From JAICXG01 sp036494545 (GTDB lineage: Bacteria; Verrucomicrobiota; Verrucomicrobiia; Chthoniobacterales; UBA10450), in assembly GCA_036494545.1 (NCBI GenBank), contig DASXOB010000010.1:62001-126000 (forward strand): 64,000 bases of DNA, in the 5' to 3' direction. Each line of letters starts with the position of its first letter. The first letter of the stretch is position 1. Of this stretch, positions 8,691 to 18,908 are shown piece after piece. A program made the position numbers and the translations under genes. The notes below the pieces were generated by a model. The model saw only the letters and a list, made by a program, of their open reading frames with translations. It had not been told where the DNA came from and did no database searches.

Positions 8691-10718
8691 ATGAAAACGT
8701 TGATTGCCACTACAACCCTGTGTCTTGCTTTCGTTAGTGCTCCCATCAGCTGGGCGCAGTTCGTCCCGGGCCCAAATCCGATCGACGGCACGGTCACCGC
8801 CGCGCAAACGATCTCCACTGGTACCGGAACTGTCGCCTCCACCGGTGACCTGGAAATCAGCGGCAGCACGGTTGCGATCACCGTCACGGGCAGCTGCACG
8901 ATTGAAAACAACGGCATCATCAACCAAACCGGCACCGGTCGCGCGATTCGCGACAACACCGGCGGGTTGACTCTGACCATTCAGAACAATGCCGGCGCAC
9001 TCTTACAGGCAGCCGACGCCGATCCCATCCAGATGAACAAGTCGAGCAGCAGTATTTCCTTCGATAACCAGGGTAGCATCATCTCCCTCAATGCGTCCGC
9101 GGGCGGCTCCCAGGCGATCGATTGGACGGCGATCACGACTGGCTCAAATACCCTGCACAACTTCGCTACCGGCTTTATCGAAGCCTTCGAAGCCGACGCA
9201 GTTCGCCCCGGCGCTAACGGTGTGGTTCTTAACGAAGGAGTCATCAAATCCGTCACCACGATGGGAAACAGCAGCGATGGCATCGATGCCCAGACGAACA
9301 GTGGGATCGATATCACCAATACCAGCGACGGATTGGTCGAGGGCGGTCGTCACGGCATTACCGGCGGACCGTCCGACGATACAGTCAACTTCGTCATGAA
9401 TGTGACTAACGAACTTAACTCGACCATCCAGGGTGATGACGGATCAGGGATGAACATCGATGGCTTTAACGCCAACGAAGTCGTCACGATTCAGAACGAC
9501 GGAACCATCACCGGCAACGGTGCCACCGGGGATGGTGACGGCGTGGATGTTGATGGACTCGTCGACCTAACGAATACAGGAGTCATCATTTCGCGGAACG
9601 CCTTCAGCGACGTTCCCGGCGGGGCCAGTGAAGGAGTCACGACCGGTGGCGGAAGCATCGTCAATTCCGGAACGATCGAGGGCGACGTCGTCGCGGGTAA
9701 CGTCAACGCAGTCGGCCGTGGCATTACTCTCGCCGGGGTGGATACGACCGGGAGCCCGGAGGCAATCTACGCCGATAGCACGATCAGCAACACCGGCCTC
9801 ATCAAAGGCCAAACCGACTCCGGGATTGTTGTTCTTGGTCCGGCGAGCGGCTTTACGGTTACGATCGACAACAACGCCGGCGGCAAAATCGAGGGTGCAG
9901 GGAATACCGCCGCCGCGGTCCAGACCGGAGCCGACAACGACACTCTCAACAACGCCGGAGAAATCGTCGCGGATTCCAGCGGCAAAGCGATCGATCTCGG
10001 CGACGGTGACGATAGGCTGAATGTGACTGGCGGGAGTGCTTCCATCACGGGAGATATCTCCGGTGGCGCCGGTACGAACACTCTTACGATCGATCTCGGT
10101 CCGGGCAATTTCTTCAGTTATCCGGGCGCGATTTCGGACTTTAGCAGCGTCGAGATCGAAAGCGGCATTGTGACTCTTTCCGGGGCGAGCAGTTACACAG
10201 GCACGACGACAATCAACGGCGGCGAGTTAGTCGTCGCTAACACGACTGGGAGCGCTACAGGGTTTGGTCCAGTCGAGGTGAATGCCGGTGCCGTGGGCGG
10301 CAACGGCATCATCGGGGGCGCTGTAACTGTGGGCGGCAACAACGGCCGAGCCATGCTCTCACCTGGTCTAACTCCGCGGGAACTGGCCACTCTTACCATC
10401 CAGGACACACTAACCTTTGAGACAGGTGGCGGCTACGCCTATAACTTTAAGGCCAACGCGACCCAGACGCAGTCCGACGAGGTCATAGCAAATGGAGTGA
10501 CAATCAGTGGCGGTGTCTTTCGCGCGAGCGGGCTTACGCGCGGACATCTGGGCGGTCAAACCGTTCTTACCGTCATTAGTAACACCTCCGCAACGCCGAT
10601 CGCAGGGGCTTTTGCGAATCTTCCCGATGGCGCCATCATCACGATCGACGGCACCAACTTCCAGACCAATTACGAAGGCGGCGACGGCAACGACCTCACC
10701 CTCACGGTCGTTCCGTAG
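8691..10718 (+). CDS. Secreted autotransporter-type beta-strand-repeat surface protein
   Basis: This 675-residue exported protein has a signal peptide (MKTLIATTTLCLAFVSAPIS, cleavage after SWAQ). Its body of short Asn/Gly/Thr-rich repeats (IENNGIINQTG, LTIQNNAG, VTIDNNAGGKIEGAGN) predicts a beta-solenoid. Around residues 500-550 is an autotransporter-associated repeat (SSYTGTTTINGGELVVANTT). The C-terminal region of about 80 residues ends NYEGGDGNDLTLTVVP and is shared with the protein at 18909-20684. No beta-barrel or membrane anchor is present, so it is secreted or held at the surface by unknown means. Its stop codon touches the stop of the next, convergent gene. Confidence 0.85.
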   Translation: MKTLIATTTLCLAFVSAPISWAQFVPGPNPIDGTVTAAQTISTGTGTVASTGDLEISGSTVAITVTGSCTIENNGIINQTGTGRAIRDNTGGLTLTIQNNAGALLQAADADPIQMNKSSSSISFDNQGSIISLNASAGGSQAIDWTAITTGSNTLHNFATGFIEAFEADAVRPGANGVVLNEGVIKSVTTMGNSSDGIDAQTNSGIDITNTSDGLVEGGRHGITGGPSDDTVNFVMNVTNELNSTIQGDDGSGMNIDGFNANEVVTIQNDGTITGNGATGDGDGVDVDGLVDLTNTGVIISRNAFSDVPGGASEGVTTGGGSIVNSGTIEGDVVAGNVNAVGRGITLAGVDTTGSPEAIYADSTISNTGLIKGQTDSGIVVLGPASGFTVTIDNNAGGKIEGAGNTAAAVQTGADNDTLNNAGEIVADSSGKAIDLGDGDDRLNVTGGSASITGDISGGAGTNTLTIDLGPGNFFSYPGAISDFSSVEIESGIVTLSGASSYTGTTTINGGELVVANTTGSATGFGPVEVNAGAVGGNGIIGGAVTVGGNNGRAMLSPGLTPRELATLTIQDTLTFETGGGYAYNFKANATQTQSDEVIANGVTISGGVFRASGLTRGHLGGQTVLTVISNTSATPIAGAFANLPDGAIITIDGTNFQTNYEGGDGNDLTLTVVP

Positions 10719-13682
10719 CTACTCCAAGCCGTAGGCTTCCACTAATGCCACACCCTGGGTGTTAGCGACGCCGCGGACAACGGCGGTGTAACCTCCGGAA
10801 GTTAGCGTCGTGACGATTGCCGATTCGGCGTCGTTAGTCGGAGGTATCCCGGTGGCAATGATTTCGTCTTCCTGTGTGTCGCGCCAATTGTCGTTGGAGG
10901 CGAGGATGAAGCCATTCGAATCATGTAACTCCAGGATTGGATCAGCCAGCGTTCCGGTGACCGGCAATGACGGTCCGATCGCGCGTACAATCACCTTTTC
11001 GTTTTGGCTGCCGAGAACAATAAAGCCGCCGATCATGACATCGTCGCCGGTCTCCACCAATCCCCGGGTAGAGATGTTCGCCAGCTTCGCGTCGGTCGTC
11101 CGGTCAAGATCATAGGCTTCGACCAGGGCGATACCAGTCTCGTTATTCACCCCGCGCACGATCGCGGTGTAAGTCCCCGGCGGGAGCGTCTGAAGAATCG
11201 CTGACTCCAACGGATTGGTCGGTGGAATCGTCGTATCAATGATCGCCTGTTTGTTCGCGCTATTCTGCCAATCATCGTTTGTCGCAAGCAAGGCTCCCTT
11301 ACCATCGTGTAACTCCAGAATAGGATTGGCTAATTTGCCTGTGAGCGGCAAGGATGGCCCGATCGCGCGCAGTAGTAACTGTTTGCTATGAGTGCCGGTG
11401 ACAATAAAGCCGCCAATCAGAACATTATCCCCAGTCTCAACCCGAACACGGGTAGAGATATTTGCCAGAGTCATCGGAAGCGTGCCGCCAAACTCGTAGG
11501 CCCCGATGTCTGGCGCGCCAACGCGATCGAAGTGGCGCTGATCGCTCGCGGACGAGTCGACAGGGTTGGCAGCGTCGATCGCAACGCTGCCCGCGAGCAG
11601 GGCGATTGTATCTGTCGGACCACCGTTGTTTTGCAAACCGTTAGAGACGTCCAATCCGGGATCGAGCGGCATAGCGACGCTTCCGACCAGATCGTGATTC
11701 ATGCCGTTCGTCAGGCCGTTACTCCCGTCGCTGATTCCGACAAGATTGTAACTCGCTGAGGTGAACACGCCGATCAGGTCAGGCGAGTCGCCGATGTCTA
11801 CTGTGTTTGCCGCCACTAACGAGTTACGGAGCATGAAAGAACCACTCGCGTTCCGAAGGCCATTACCAGCGTTCCCGGTCACAGTGCTGCCCACCAGACC
11901 TGTCACGCCGTCAGAGTTGGAGATAGCCCCGCCAAAGTCAGAGAAACTCTGGTTAGCAGTAAACGTCGAGTCGATTGCGGTCAGGGTTCCGTCGTCGTTA
12001 TAGGCGCCTCCACCGTCGTTGACGGCTGTGTTACCGCTAACGGTGCAATTCATCATCGTAAGCACGTCAGACGGGGCGACATAAAGTCCGCCTCCCACAC
12101 CACCTGGTCCCGTGGCGGCGCTTCCAGTTACCGTGCAATCTATAAGAGTTAGCTCACTGTTGACAAAAATTGCGCCGCCCGCGCTCGGATCGGCCCCATC
12201 CGCGATGGTCAGCCCGGTAATAACCGCGGCCGCGTCTGTCACATAAAATACTCGCGCCGCGTGGTTGCCGCTGATGGTTAGCTGGCGCGCACCTGGTCCA
12301 GCAATCGTTACCGGAGTGGAGACCATTAAACCACCTGGCGTAAGCCGGTCGGTCGTGATCGTTCCGCTCAAGCCCGCTTTGAACACGATCGTATCGATCG
12401 TTCCGGCGGCGTTCGCGATATCCAGGGCTTCGATCAACGTGCAGTCATTCTCCCCGCAGACGCCATCCGAACGTTCGTCCGTAGTGGTGACGAGATAATA
12501 AGGCGAGCCGCCTTGCCTGAGGTCGCGTTCCACCGCGCCGATGTCGCTCCCGTCGCCACCACCAGCATTAGCCACTGCCGGGTCATCGATCACCCGTGGC
12601 AATCCAATCTGATCAGTTGTCTCTCCGCCGCTACTTCCCTGGTCGACGAGCGGACTTCCGGCATTTGGGAGAGCCGTAGCAGTCGATCCGCCGTTATCCC
12701 TTACATCTCCAATCTCCGGATCGATGGGAGCGGCGATCGTGCCTACCTGATCGTGCGAGCCGCTTTTACCAAAGCCAGTACTGCCATCGCTCGTGCCAAC
12801 AAAGTTATAACCATCAGAAAGAAAATCACCGAAAAGGTCTTGATTGAGCCCAGAAGTCGTATTGAGCGCGACGACCGTGCTTTGAACATGGACGGTCCCA
12901 GAGTTCTGAATTCCCACCCCCGCAGATTGGCTAAGACTCACAATCGTATTTCGGACGATGGTGCAATTTATCAGCGTGAGGTCACCGCTGGCCGTATTAA
13001 AGACGCCCGCCCCTCCACTTCCTTCAGTCGAGTTACCGGCGATCGTGCAACCAGTCACAGTTAGCATGCCCGAATTCTCAATCCCGCCGCCGGGTTGGAG
13101 CGGAGAGAAATTATTCAGGACGGTGCACCCCGATAACATGAGCGTACCTTCGTTGAACAGGCCAGCACCGCCTGCATCCGTATCCGTACGACCGCCGATG
13201 ATAGTCAATCCGCCGGTAATTGTCACCGTTCCAGCTGTGACGTGCAGAACCCGAAAAAGAGGTGGAGTAGCGCCTGTGCTTCGGCTGAGCACGACTCGCT
13301 GATTCTCCCCGTCGATCGTCAGGTCCTTGTCGATCCCGAGCTCGCTGCCCGCGACATCGATCGTGAACGTCAGCGCCACTGGATCATAGCCCGCATCTGT
13401 CGTTGGAATCGCGAACTTGATCGTGTCACCGGCGTTAGCGTCTTGAATTGCCTGACGGAGCGAACCTACGGCATTGTTCTTGGTGTTGCTAACCGTGACG
13501 GTCGCCGCTCGGGCCTGCGCAACAAATAACTCCGCCACCACGAGGCCCAAAGCGACGACCAACGTTTCCAATACTCGGACTGACGACTTGTTTCGGAGAC
13601 TTGGGCTCAAATTTTTCCTCAGTGAAGCAGTACTACAGAAATAATTCGGAAGGCAAGGATCAAGAGAAGAATCCGAAGTCAC
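10719..13682 (-). CDS. Large secreted right-handed beta-helix protein with two C-terminal tandem repeats
   Basis: This 987-residue protein has a late hydrophobic signal (about residues 38-58, ending FVAQARA). Two beta-helix domains follow, at about 60-390 and 400-720. Each ends in the choice-of-anchor-Q type signature (SDIGAVE, then PDIGAYEF). After that come two copies of a repeat of about 120 residues (LANISTRVRVETGDNVLIGG and LANISTRGLVETGDDVMIGG), each containing RAIGPSLP and ending VEAYxL. This C-terminal module is frequent in Verrucomicrobia secreted proteins and is likely a jelly-roll or anchor domain. The start is GTG 13682, overlapping the upstream antiporter stop by 4 bp (GTGA). A cell-surface or matrix role is inferred. 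Confidence 0.85.
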   Translation of the reverse strand: MTSDSSLDPCLPNYFCSTASLRKNLSPSLRNKSSVRVLETLVVALGLVVAELFVAQARAATVTVSNTKNNAVGSLRQAIQDANAGDTIKFAIPTTDAGYDPVALTFTIDVAGSELGIDKDLTIDGENQRVVLSRSTGATPPLFRVLHVTAGTVTITGGLTIIGGRTDTDAGGAGLFNEGTLMLSGCTVLNNFSPLQPGGGIENSGMLTVTGCTIAGNSTEGSGGAGVFNTASGDLTLINCTIVRNTIVSLSQSAGVGIQNSGTVHVQSTVVALNTTSGLNQDLFGDFLSDGYNFVGTSDGSTGFGKSGSHDQVGTIAAPIDPEIGDVRDNGGSTATALPNAGSPLVDQGSSGGETTDQIGLPRVIDDPAVANAGGGDGSDIGAVERDLRQGGSPYYLVTTTDERSDGVCGENDCTLIEALDIANAAGTIDTIVFKAGLSGTITTDRLTPGGLMVSTPVTIAGPGARQLTISGNHAARVFYVTDAAAVITGLTIADGADPSAGGAIFVNSELTLIDCTVTGSAATGPGGVGGGLYVAPSDVLTMMNCTVSGNTAVNDGGGAYNDDGTLTAIDSTFTANQSFSDFGGAISNSDGVTGLVGSTVTGNAGNGLRNASGSFMLRNSLVAANTVDIGDSPDLIGVFTSASYNLVGISDGSNGLTNGMNHDLVGSVAMPLDPGLDVSNGLQNNGGPTDTIALLAGSVAIDAANPVDSSASDQRHFDRVGAPDIGAYEFGGTLPMTLANISTRVRVETGDNVLIGGFIVTGTHSKQLLLRAIGPSLPLTGKLANPILELHDGKGALLATNDDWQNSANKQAIIDTTIPPTNPLESAILQTLPPGTYTAIVRGVNNETGIALVEAYDLDRTTDAKLANISTRGLVETGDDVMIGGFIVLGSQNEKVIVRAIGPSLPVTGTLADPILELHDSNGFILASNDNWRDTQEDEIIATGIPPTNDAESAIVTTLTSGGYTAVVRGVANTQGVALVEAYGLE

Positions 13683-15139
13683 AAGATCTCTGAGTCAGGC
13701 ATCAGATCCGGATTGCGCCGTCTGCTGCCGAATAACGTCAGGAGTGGACCGGTCAGGATGGTAGTAATAAGAGCCATCAAGACAAGCATGCTGAAGACTC
13801 GTTGCGAAAGAATACCAAGCTCGTAACCAAGGTTGAGTGCGATCAGCTCCATAAGGCCGCGGGTATTCATGAGCGCGCCTAACTGAAACGACTCGCGCCA
13901 TTTCATGCCGGCGACGCGGGCGGTGATGGCTGTGCCGCCAAGCTTGCCGGTCGTTGCCACCAGAATGATAAGAAGACAGATAAGCCAGTCGCTTTGATCA
14001 TGGAGAAGTCCGATTTGAGTGCGCAATCCGCTAAAGGCGAAGAAGATTGGCAGTAAAAGGACGGAGCTGACGTTCTCCACGCGCACGCCCAGCTTGGCGC
14101 GAAAGCCGGCCGTGACGGGCATGATAAGACCGGCCACAAAAGAGCCAAAGAGCGCGCGGATACCAATCAGTTGTGTAGTTAGTGCGCACGCGAGCACAAT
14201 CGCAATCACGATTGCAAGGACGCTCTTCGTGGGATTATCGCGTTCCAGCGCTCTTACGCCCAACCAATGTGGCAGGTTCGGTTTGACCACATAAAACATG
14301 ATCCCCACAAAGAGCAGGACTAACCCGAAACAGCCGGCAGTGGCGACAAGATCACCGGAGGTAGCAAACGCCACCACAAAAGCTAACAGGCCCCATGCCG
14401 TGACGTCGCCGATCGCCGCACAAGCTGCTGCGGTCCGGCCCAGCGCTGTCTTCAAAACGCCGCGATCCTGCAGAATTCTGACCAGAACCGGGAAAGCCGT
14501 GATGCTCATCGAGATGGCGGTAAAAAGAGCGAAAGGAACGAAAGAAGCGCCCGGTTGGGCAAGCTGTTGGTAAAAGACGTAGGCTAGAGTTACACCAAAG
14601 AGCGCCGGTAGGATGATACTGACATGACTGATCACCAGCGCAGTGTGTGCCTTCTGCCGTAACTCTGACGGATCCATCTCCATGCCCACGGCAAACATGA
14701 ACAAACAGACGCCCATTTGACTAAAAAGATGGAGCGGCTCGAGAGAGGAGGCGGCAAAGACGAAGTGGAATGCCCTGGGCGCCATCCAGCCAAAGAAAGA
14801 AGGACCCAATAACACACCAGCCATCATTTCACCGACCACGGCAGGCTCTCCGATCTTCGTGAAAAGCCAACCGATAGCGTAGGAGACGCCGACGACGATT
14901 AAGAGCTGCAAGAAGAACCGCGTTAGATCGTCATTGGCGTTCTGGCCAAGTCTGGCCAGGACTGTTTCGAAAACCGGGCTGCTCGTTCGATGTTGTTCCG
15001 ACGCTGGCGCCGCTCCGACCACGCCCTGGCGAGCGAGACCTTTCGGAGGCGACAATTGGCTGCCCTGATGAAGGATAAACAAAATTGCCAGCCCAGCGAC
15101 GGTGACAATAAGAAGATAGAGTTGGATGATTCGTGGCAC
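13679..15139 (-). CDS. Kef-type cation:proton antiporter (CPA2 family)
   Basis: This 486-residue membrane protein has about 12-13 helices. After one N-terminal helix and a loop of about 60 residues, a Na+/H+-exchanger domain runs from about residue 75 to 470. Family features include GEPAVVGEMMAGVLLGPSFF, the amphipathic FPVLVRILQDRGVL, and NTRGLMELIALNLGYELGIL. No RCK/TrkA-N domain is attached, so it is the membrane part only. It probably exchanges K+ or Na+ for protons. It overlaps the following secreted beta-helix gene by 4 bp, so the two are co-transcribed although their roles are not obviously related. Confidence 0.9.
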   Translation of the reverse strand: MPRIIQLYLLIVTVAGLAILFILHQGSQLSPPKGLARQGVVGAAPASEQHRTSSPVFETVLARLGQNANDDLTRFFLQLLIVVGVSYAIGWLFTKIGEPAVVGEMMAGVLLGPSFFGWMAPRAFHFVFAASSLEPLHLFSQMGVCLFMFAVGMEMDPSELRQKAHTALVISHVSIILPALFGVTLAYVFYQQLAQPGASFVPFALFTAISMSITAFPVLVRILQDRGVLKTALGRTAAACAAIGDVTAWGLLAFVVAFATSGDLVATAGCFGLVLLFVGIMFYVVKPNLPHWLGVRALERDNPTKSVLAIVIAIVLACALTTQLIGIRALFGSFVAGLIMPVTAGFRAKLGVRVENVSSVLLLPIFFAFSGLRTQIGLLHDQSDWLICLLIILVATTGKLGGTAITARVAGMKWRESFQLGALMNTRGLMELIALNLGYELGILSQRVFSMLVLMALITTILTGPLLTLFGSRRRNPDLMPDSEIL

Positions 15140-15491
15140 GGCGTTAACCCTGTCGACAAGCGTTCTTCATCGCGCTGCACAAGAACAGAGCTTACGGGTT
15201 TGTCTACTACGCGCGCGTTCAAGACCTCGATCCGCTGTAGCGCTCCCGTTCCAAAATCCCGGCGGATTAGGGGAAAAAACTTACGCAGCGGCGGCACTGG
15301 CTTCCGATCGCGAGCTTCGCGCGAATGAAAAGGATTTCCTTGCAAGTCGCGACCACGAAACAAAGTCTACGGCTTTGCGCTAATAAGATGCGTTGACCAC
15401 ACCGTTGGAGAGATACATCGCTGATCCTCGATCTTGTTGTAATCCTCGGCCACCAAGTTTAGCCTGCGATAATTCCAAAGGGTTTACGCCT
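15140..15491 (+). other. Divergent intergenic region, 352 bp
   Basis: This stretch separates the leftward antiporter gene from the rightward patatin gene and should contain both promoters. No RNA gene, repeat or convincing operator was seen. An in-frame TTG at 15393 would extend the patatin by 33 poorly conserved residues. Confidence 0.5.
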
Positions 15492-17621
15492 ATGAAAAAG
15501 CGACGCGCGGTGGCGGTTCGAAAACGCGGGGGAATGGGCGGCAAGAAGCCGACGTCAAAGAATCAAGGACCAGTTGCCATGGCCGTTGCCGTTTCTCCCG
15601 CACCCGTCATCGCAGGTAAGCAAACGCCTTTGCCCAACCTGAATCTTCCCAAGCGAAAGAAGCATAAAGCAAAACCGATTCCGCGTGTTGGTCCGGCGCT
15701 TTGCCTCAGTGGGGGCGCCGCGCATGGCGACTTTGAGGTCGGTGTGGTCCGCTATCTCTACGAGCATGGCCTTGTACCGAAGATCATTTGCGGTAACAGC
15801 GTCGGCGCAATCAATGGTCTAAAGTTGGCGGAAGGCGAACCCAAGGGTAAGGCGCAATCCTATGCCGATGGTCACATGCAAGGTCTGGCTGGACTTATTG
15901 GCATCTGGAAGTCGCTCAGGGTTAACGATGACATGTACAAGATGCGCGACCCAATTGGTAAGTTCCTGGACGCTCTCAAGAGCGCCGCTCTGGGAGTTGG
16001 GGCTGGCTCGCTCATTGGCGGAAGTATCGGGGGACCTTTCGGCTTGCTCATTGGGGCGGTCGCCGGCGGCAAGGTCGAGGAAGGACAGCTAAAGAGCGCG
16101 CTCAAAAAGCTTCTTTCCACAAATTCCGTGGCCACCTTCAGGCCACTCCAGGATCTGATGAAGCAAGCGTCGGCTTTTAAGCCGGCGCTGGTGAAAAAGT
16201 CAAAAATCATTCTACGTATGACTATGACCGCGCTCGAGGATGGCGCCCTTCGCCTGGTAGATGAGAATGGCGCTTTGCGGGAAAGCGACAACACCCCCAC
16301 GCCCGGGTCAGCGCGTTATAATGCCGCCGCGCAATCTGTCCTCGACCGAATCAAGGAACTCGAGGATGACATCAATTCAGCGATGGACTCCCTGGATGGG
16401 GAGGACTATGACCCTAAAGCGAACCTGGCGAATGTGCTCGCCTTACGTGCCGAGATTGGAGAGCTAAGGGAATCGATCGTTAAGGACATTATCGGTGCGA
16501 ATCCGGTCCATGTGCCTTTAACTCAGGCGGCCCTGGCTTCTTCGTCCCTGCCGGTCATTACTCCACCTCAGCTCTTCGATGACAGAAAGAATTATGTCGA
16601 CGGTGGTACGCGCACAGTCACTCCTATCCTTGTCGCGCTCGAGGTAGGTGCGACAGTGATCTACGCCGTCGTCGCCAGTTCTGCCCACATCGGCCCGGGC
16701 GAAAGCTTCATCAGCCAAAAACCGATCGATTCCTATTCCTCCGCCAACCTGGTCGATATAGGACTGCGGGTCGGCAGCGACATCGAACCTTCGGCAATTA
16801 ACGATAGTCAGCTCATGCCACCCAATGGTTTTCCAATTCCCGTGCTGATCTTTCGACCTTTCTGGGATATTCATGACTCACTGACTATTTCCGGGGGTCT
16901 CATCGACATTAGAATGGATCAGGGCTGGATGTGTGCTGACGATGTGATGCAAGCCTGGGCCATCGATTCGGAAGGATACCTCCAGCTCGCGGGGCAATAT
17001 GATGAGCTGCGTGGAACGACTCTTATCGCGCGCACACGTCACAAGATCTGGATCCAGGAATTTGCCGCCAACGGCTGGCATTACGCGCACGATGCCATGG
17101 GCGCGCCGATGGACGCTAAAGGCGTACCGCCAATTCCGCTCGCCTTCTCTGGTTCGACGCAGACTAAGGCCGAGGCACTCTCACAAGTGCGCCAAATGAA
17201 GCAGGCTTTGCGCGATCTCGTGCAAGCTCGCCTCGAGGCGGGGGGTAATGTCCCCCCGGGCGCAGAACGCTGGTGGATGGATTGGGAGCGGCATACCTGG
17301 AAACCAACTGAAGTCCTTTGGCCGCTTCCCAAAATGACCGTGAAAGCCGTGCCAGACACAAACGTGCCCTTGGGCACAGCAGTTACAGTTAAAGTCACCG
17401 CCAAAAATTCCAACGGCAAAGCGATCACGGGCGCAACCGTTTTTGCAGGTGGTGTCAAACTCGGACCCACGGGCAAGATCACCACTACGTTCAAGCCGCG
17501 AGAGATCAAAGGTATCGATCCAAAGACTCATGCCCCAGTGATTTGGACTCAAGGGCCCGAAGTCACCGTCGTGGCCGACGGTTTCGAGACTACGCCGGTC
17601 CCGATTCAGTTCAAGACATAG
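15492..17621 (+). CDS. Patatin-like phospholipase with C-terminal Ig-like domain
   Basis: This 709-residue protein begins with a very basic N-terminal segment. The patatin domain has an oxyanion loop (LSGGAAHGDFEVG, near residues 70-82), the nucleophile motif GNSVGA (near 100-105) and the catalytic Asp in YVDGGTR (near 370). A Gly-rich insert (GSLIGGSIGGPFGLLIGAVA, about 175-195) could insert into membrane. The last 90 residues (VTVKVTAKNSNGKAITGATV) resemble a bacterial Ig-like fold. Patatins hydrolyse acyl ester bonds of phospholipids. The substrate and location are uncertain, as there is no classical signal peptide. ATG 15492 is preferred to TTG 15393. Confidence 0.88.
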   Translation: MKKRRAVAVRKRGGMGGKKPTSKNQGPVAMAVAVSPAPVIAGKQTPLPNLNLPKRKKHKAKPIPRVGPALCLSGGAAHGDFEVGVVRYLYEHGLVPKIICGNSVGAINGLKLAEGEPKGKAQSYADGHMQGLAGLIGIWKSLRVNDDMYKMRDPIGKFLDALKSAALGVGAGSLIGGSIGGPFGLLIGAVAGGKVEEGQLKSALKKLLSTNSVATFRPLQDLMKQASAFKPALVKKSKIILRMTMTALEDGALRLVDENGALRESDNTPTPGSARYNAAAQSVLDRIKELEDDINSAMDSLDGEDYDPKANLANVLALRAEIGELRESIVKDIIGANPVHVPLTQAALASSSLPVITPPQLFDDRKNYVDGGTRTVTPILVALEVGATVIYAVVASSAHIGPGESFISQKPIDSYSSANLVDIGLRVGSDIEPSAINDSQLMPPNGFPIPVLIFRPFWDIHDSLTISGGLIDIRMDQGWMCADDVMQAWAIDSEGYLQLAGQYDELRGTTLIARTRHKIWIQEFAANGWHYAHDAMGAPMDAKGVPPIPLAFSGSTQTKAEALSQVRQMKQALRDLVQARLEAGGNVPPGAERWWMDWERHTWKPTEVLWPLPKMTVKAVPDTNVPLGTAVTVKVTAKNSNGKAITGATVFAGGVKLGPTGKITTTFKPREIKGIDPKTHAPVIWTQGPEVTVVADGFETTPVPIQFKT

Positions 17622-17887
17622 AGCGGCGCTCGCTAAGAGAGAGAACTGACCTGAGGTCAGAAACGAGGGTTAGCGCTCAATGGTTCGCAGCAATATCGAA
17701 AAACGGCGACAATGCCTGGCGCGATGCAAGCGCAAGGTGCATGCTCGCTCGACAAACCTGCTGACTCAGCGTGTTGCCTCCTGACAGGGGCTTCGATTCT
17801 TGAACTCAACGAGAGATTGCTTCCCATCTTCTCAGCAATAACTTTTTCGCTCGCTCTTCCGGCCGGCATGCGCTTTAGCAAAGGGTC

Positions 17888-18724
17888 TTGTCAGGAATCG
17901 CCATTTTCATCCTTACCGCGCTCGCGATGCTCGCCTTCGCGGGTAACTCGCTGCTTTGTCGCACCGCTCTCAGGCAAACCCCGATTGATGCGGCCAGCTT
18001 CACGCTTACGCGCATCGTCTCTGGCGCGCTGATTCTCTGGCTTATCGTGAAATTGCGAAACCGCTCGCACCGCGTCGCGGGCAACTGGGCATCAGCACTT
18101 GCTCTTTTCTCCTACGGGGCCGCGTTTTCCCTCGCCTATCTTAGCCTCCCTGCCGGCACGGGCGCACTTCTTCTCTTCGGCGCGGTCCAGGCCACGATGA
18201 TCCTCTGGGGCATGGCCAAGGGCGAACGCCTGCGCCTTTGGCAATCTATTGGACTCACGCTCGCCCTCGGCGGGTTAGTCGCGCTCGTCCTGCCGGGAAT
18301 CTCCGCCCCGCCGCTAATTGGTTCCATCCTCATGCTCGGCGCCGGGATAGCCTGGGGCATCTACTCGTTGCGTGGCAAGTCGGCGGGCGATCCCCTCCGC
18401 GCGACGGCGGGAAATTTTCTCCGTGCAGTCCCATTCGCAATTAGCCTAAGCGTCGTCGCCTTACCCTGGGCACATTTCGATCGCGCCGGATTCATGTATG
18501 CCATCATCTCCGGCGCGCTCACCTCCGGAATTGGGTACGCCATCTGGTATGCGGCTCTTCCCGTCCTGTCCGCGACCGGCGCCGCCACCGTGCAATTGAG
18601 TGTGCCGGTCCTCGCCGCGGCGGGCGGCATTGTCTTGTTAGGCGAAACACTCACCCTCCGTTTCCTCGGCGCAACCGTCGCAGTCCTCGGCGGCATCGCC
18701 CTTGTCCTGAAAAAGCGCGGGTAA
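17888..18724 (+). CDS. DMT-superfamily transporter, EamA family
   Basis: This 278-residue protein has ten hydrophobic segments in two EamA repeats (about residues 5-135 and 145-275). It shows typical motifs GNSLLCRTALR in helix 1 and AGGIVLLGETLTLRFLGATV near the C-terminus. EamA proteins export or import small metabolites such as amino acids or nucleosides. The start is TTG 17888, directly after an AAAGGG stretch, with an in-frame stop just upstream; the first internal ATG (17927) would cut the first helix. A candidate terminator lies downstream at 18835-18859. Confidence 0.88.
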   Translation: MSGIAIFILTALAMLAFAGNSLLCRTALRQTPIDAASFTLTRIVSGALILWLIVKLRNRSHRVAGNWASALALFSYGAAFSLAYLSLPAGTGALLLFGAVQATMILWGMAKGERLRLWQSIGLTLALGGLVALVLPGISAPPLIGSILMLGAGIAWGIYSLRGKSAGDPLRATAGNFLRAVPFAISLSVVALPWAHFDRAGFMYAIISGALTSGIGYAIWYAALPVLSATGAATVQLSVPVLAAAGGIVLLGETLTLRFLGATVAVLGGIALVLKKRG

Positions 18725-18834
18725 GCCTAAGTGAACCCTGGTCGTGCAAGGAACAAGGTAATTAATCTTGATCGCTTCGACGTGGCGATCGACTTAGCCA
18801 ACAAGAATTCGCAGTTAATCAGGTTGCAACCTCA

Positions 18835-18859
18835 CCGCTCGCCGCCCTAGCGCGAGCGG
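18835..18859. terminator. Hairpin between convergent genes
   Basis: CCGCTCGC and GCGAGCGG form a perfect 8-bp stem around a 9-nt loop. The hairpin lies between the convergent EamA and beta-strand-repeat genes. No long T-run follows on either side, so termination is an inference from position. Confidence 0.5.
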
Positions 18860-18908
18860 CTCTGCTTTGCTGCTAAGGCGCGGAGATGGTTAGACCTACG
18901 ATTTTTAC

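Noticed and set aside
14923..15363. 146-codon frame on the minus strand overlapping the Kef antiporter start
   Set aside because: It is a shadow of the antiporter N-terminus and has no family resemblance or ribosome binding site.
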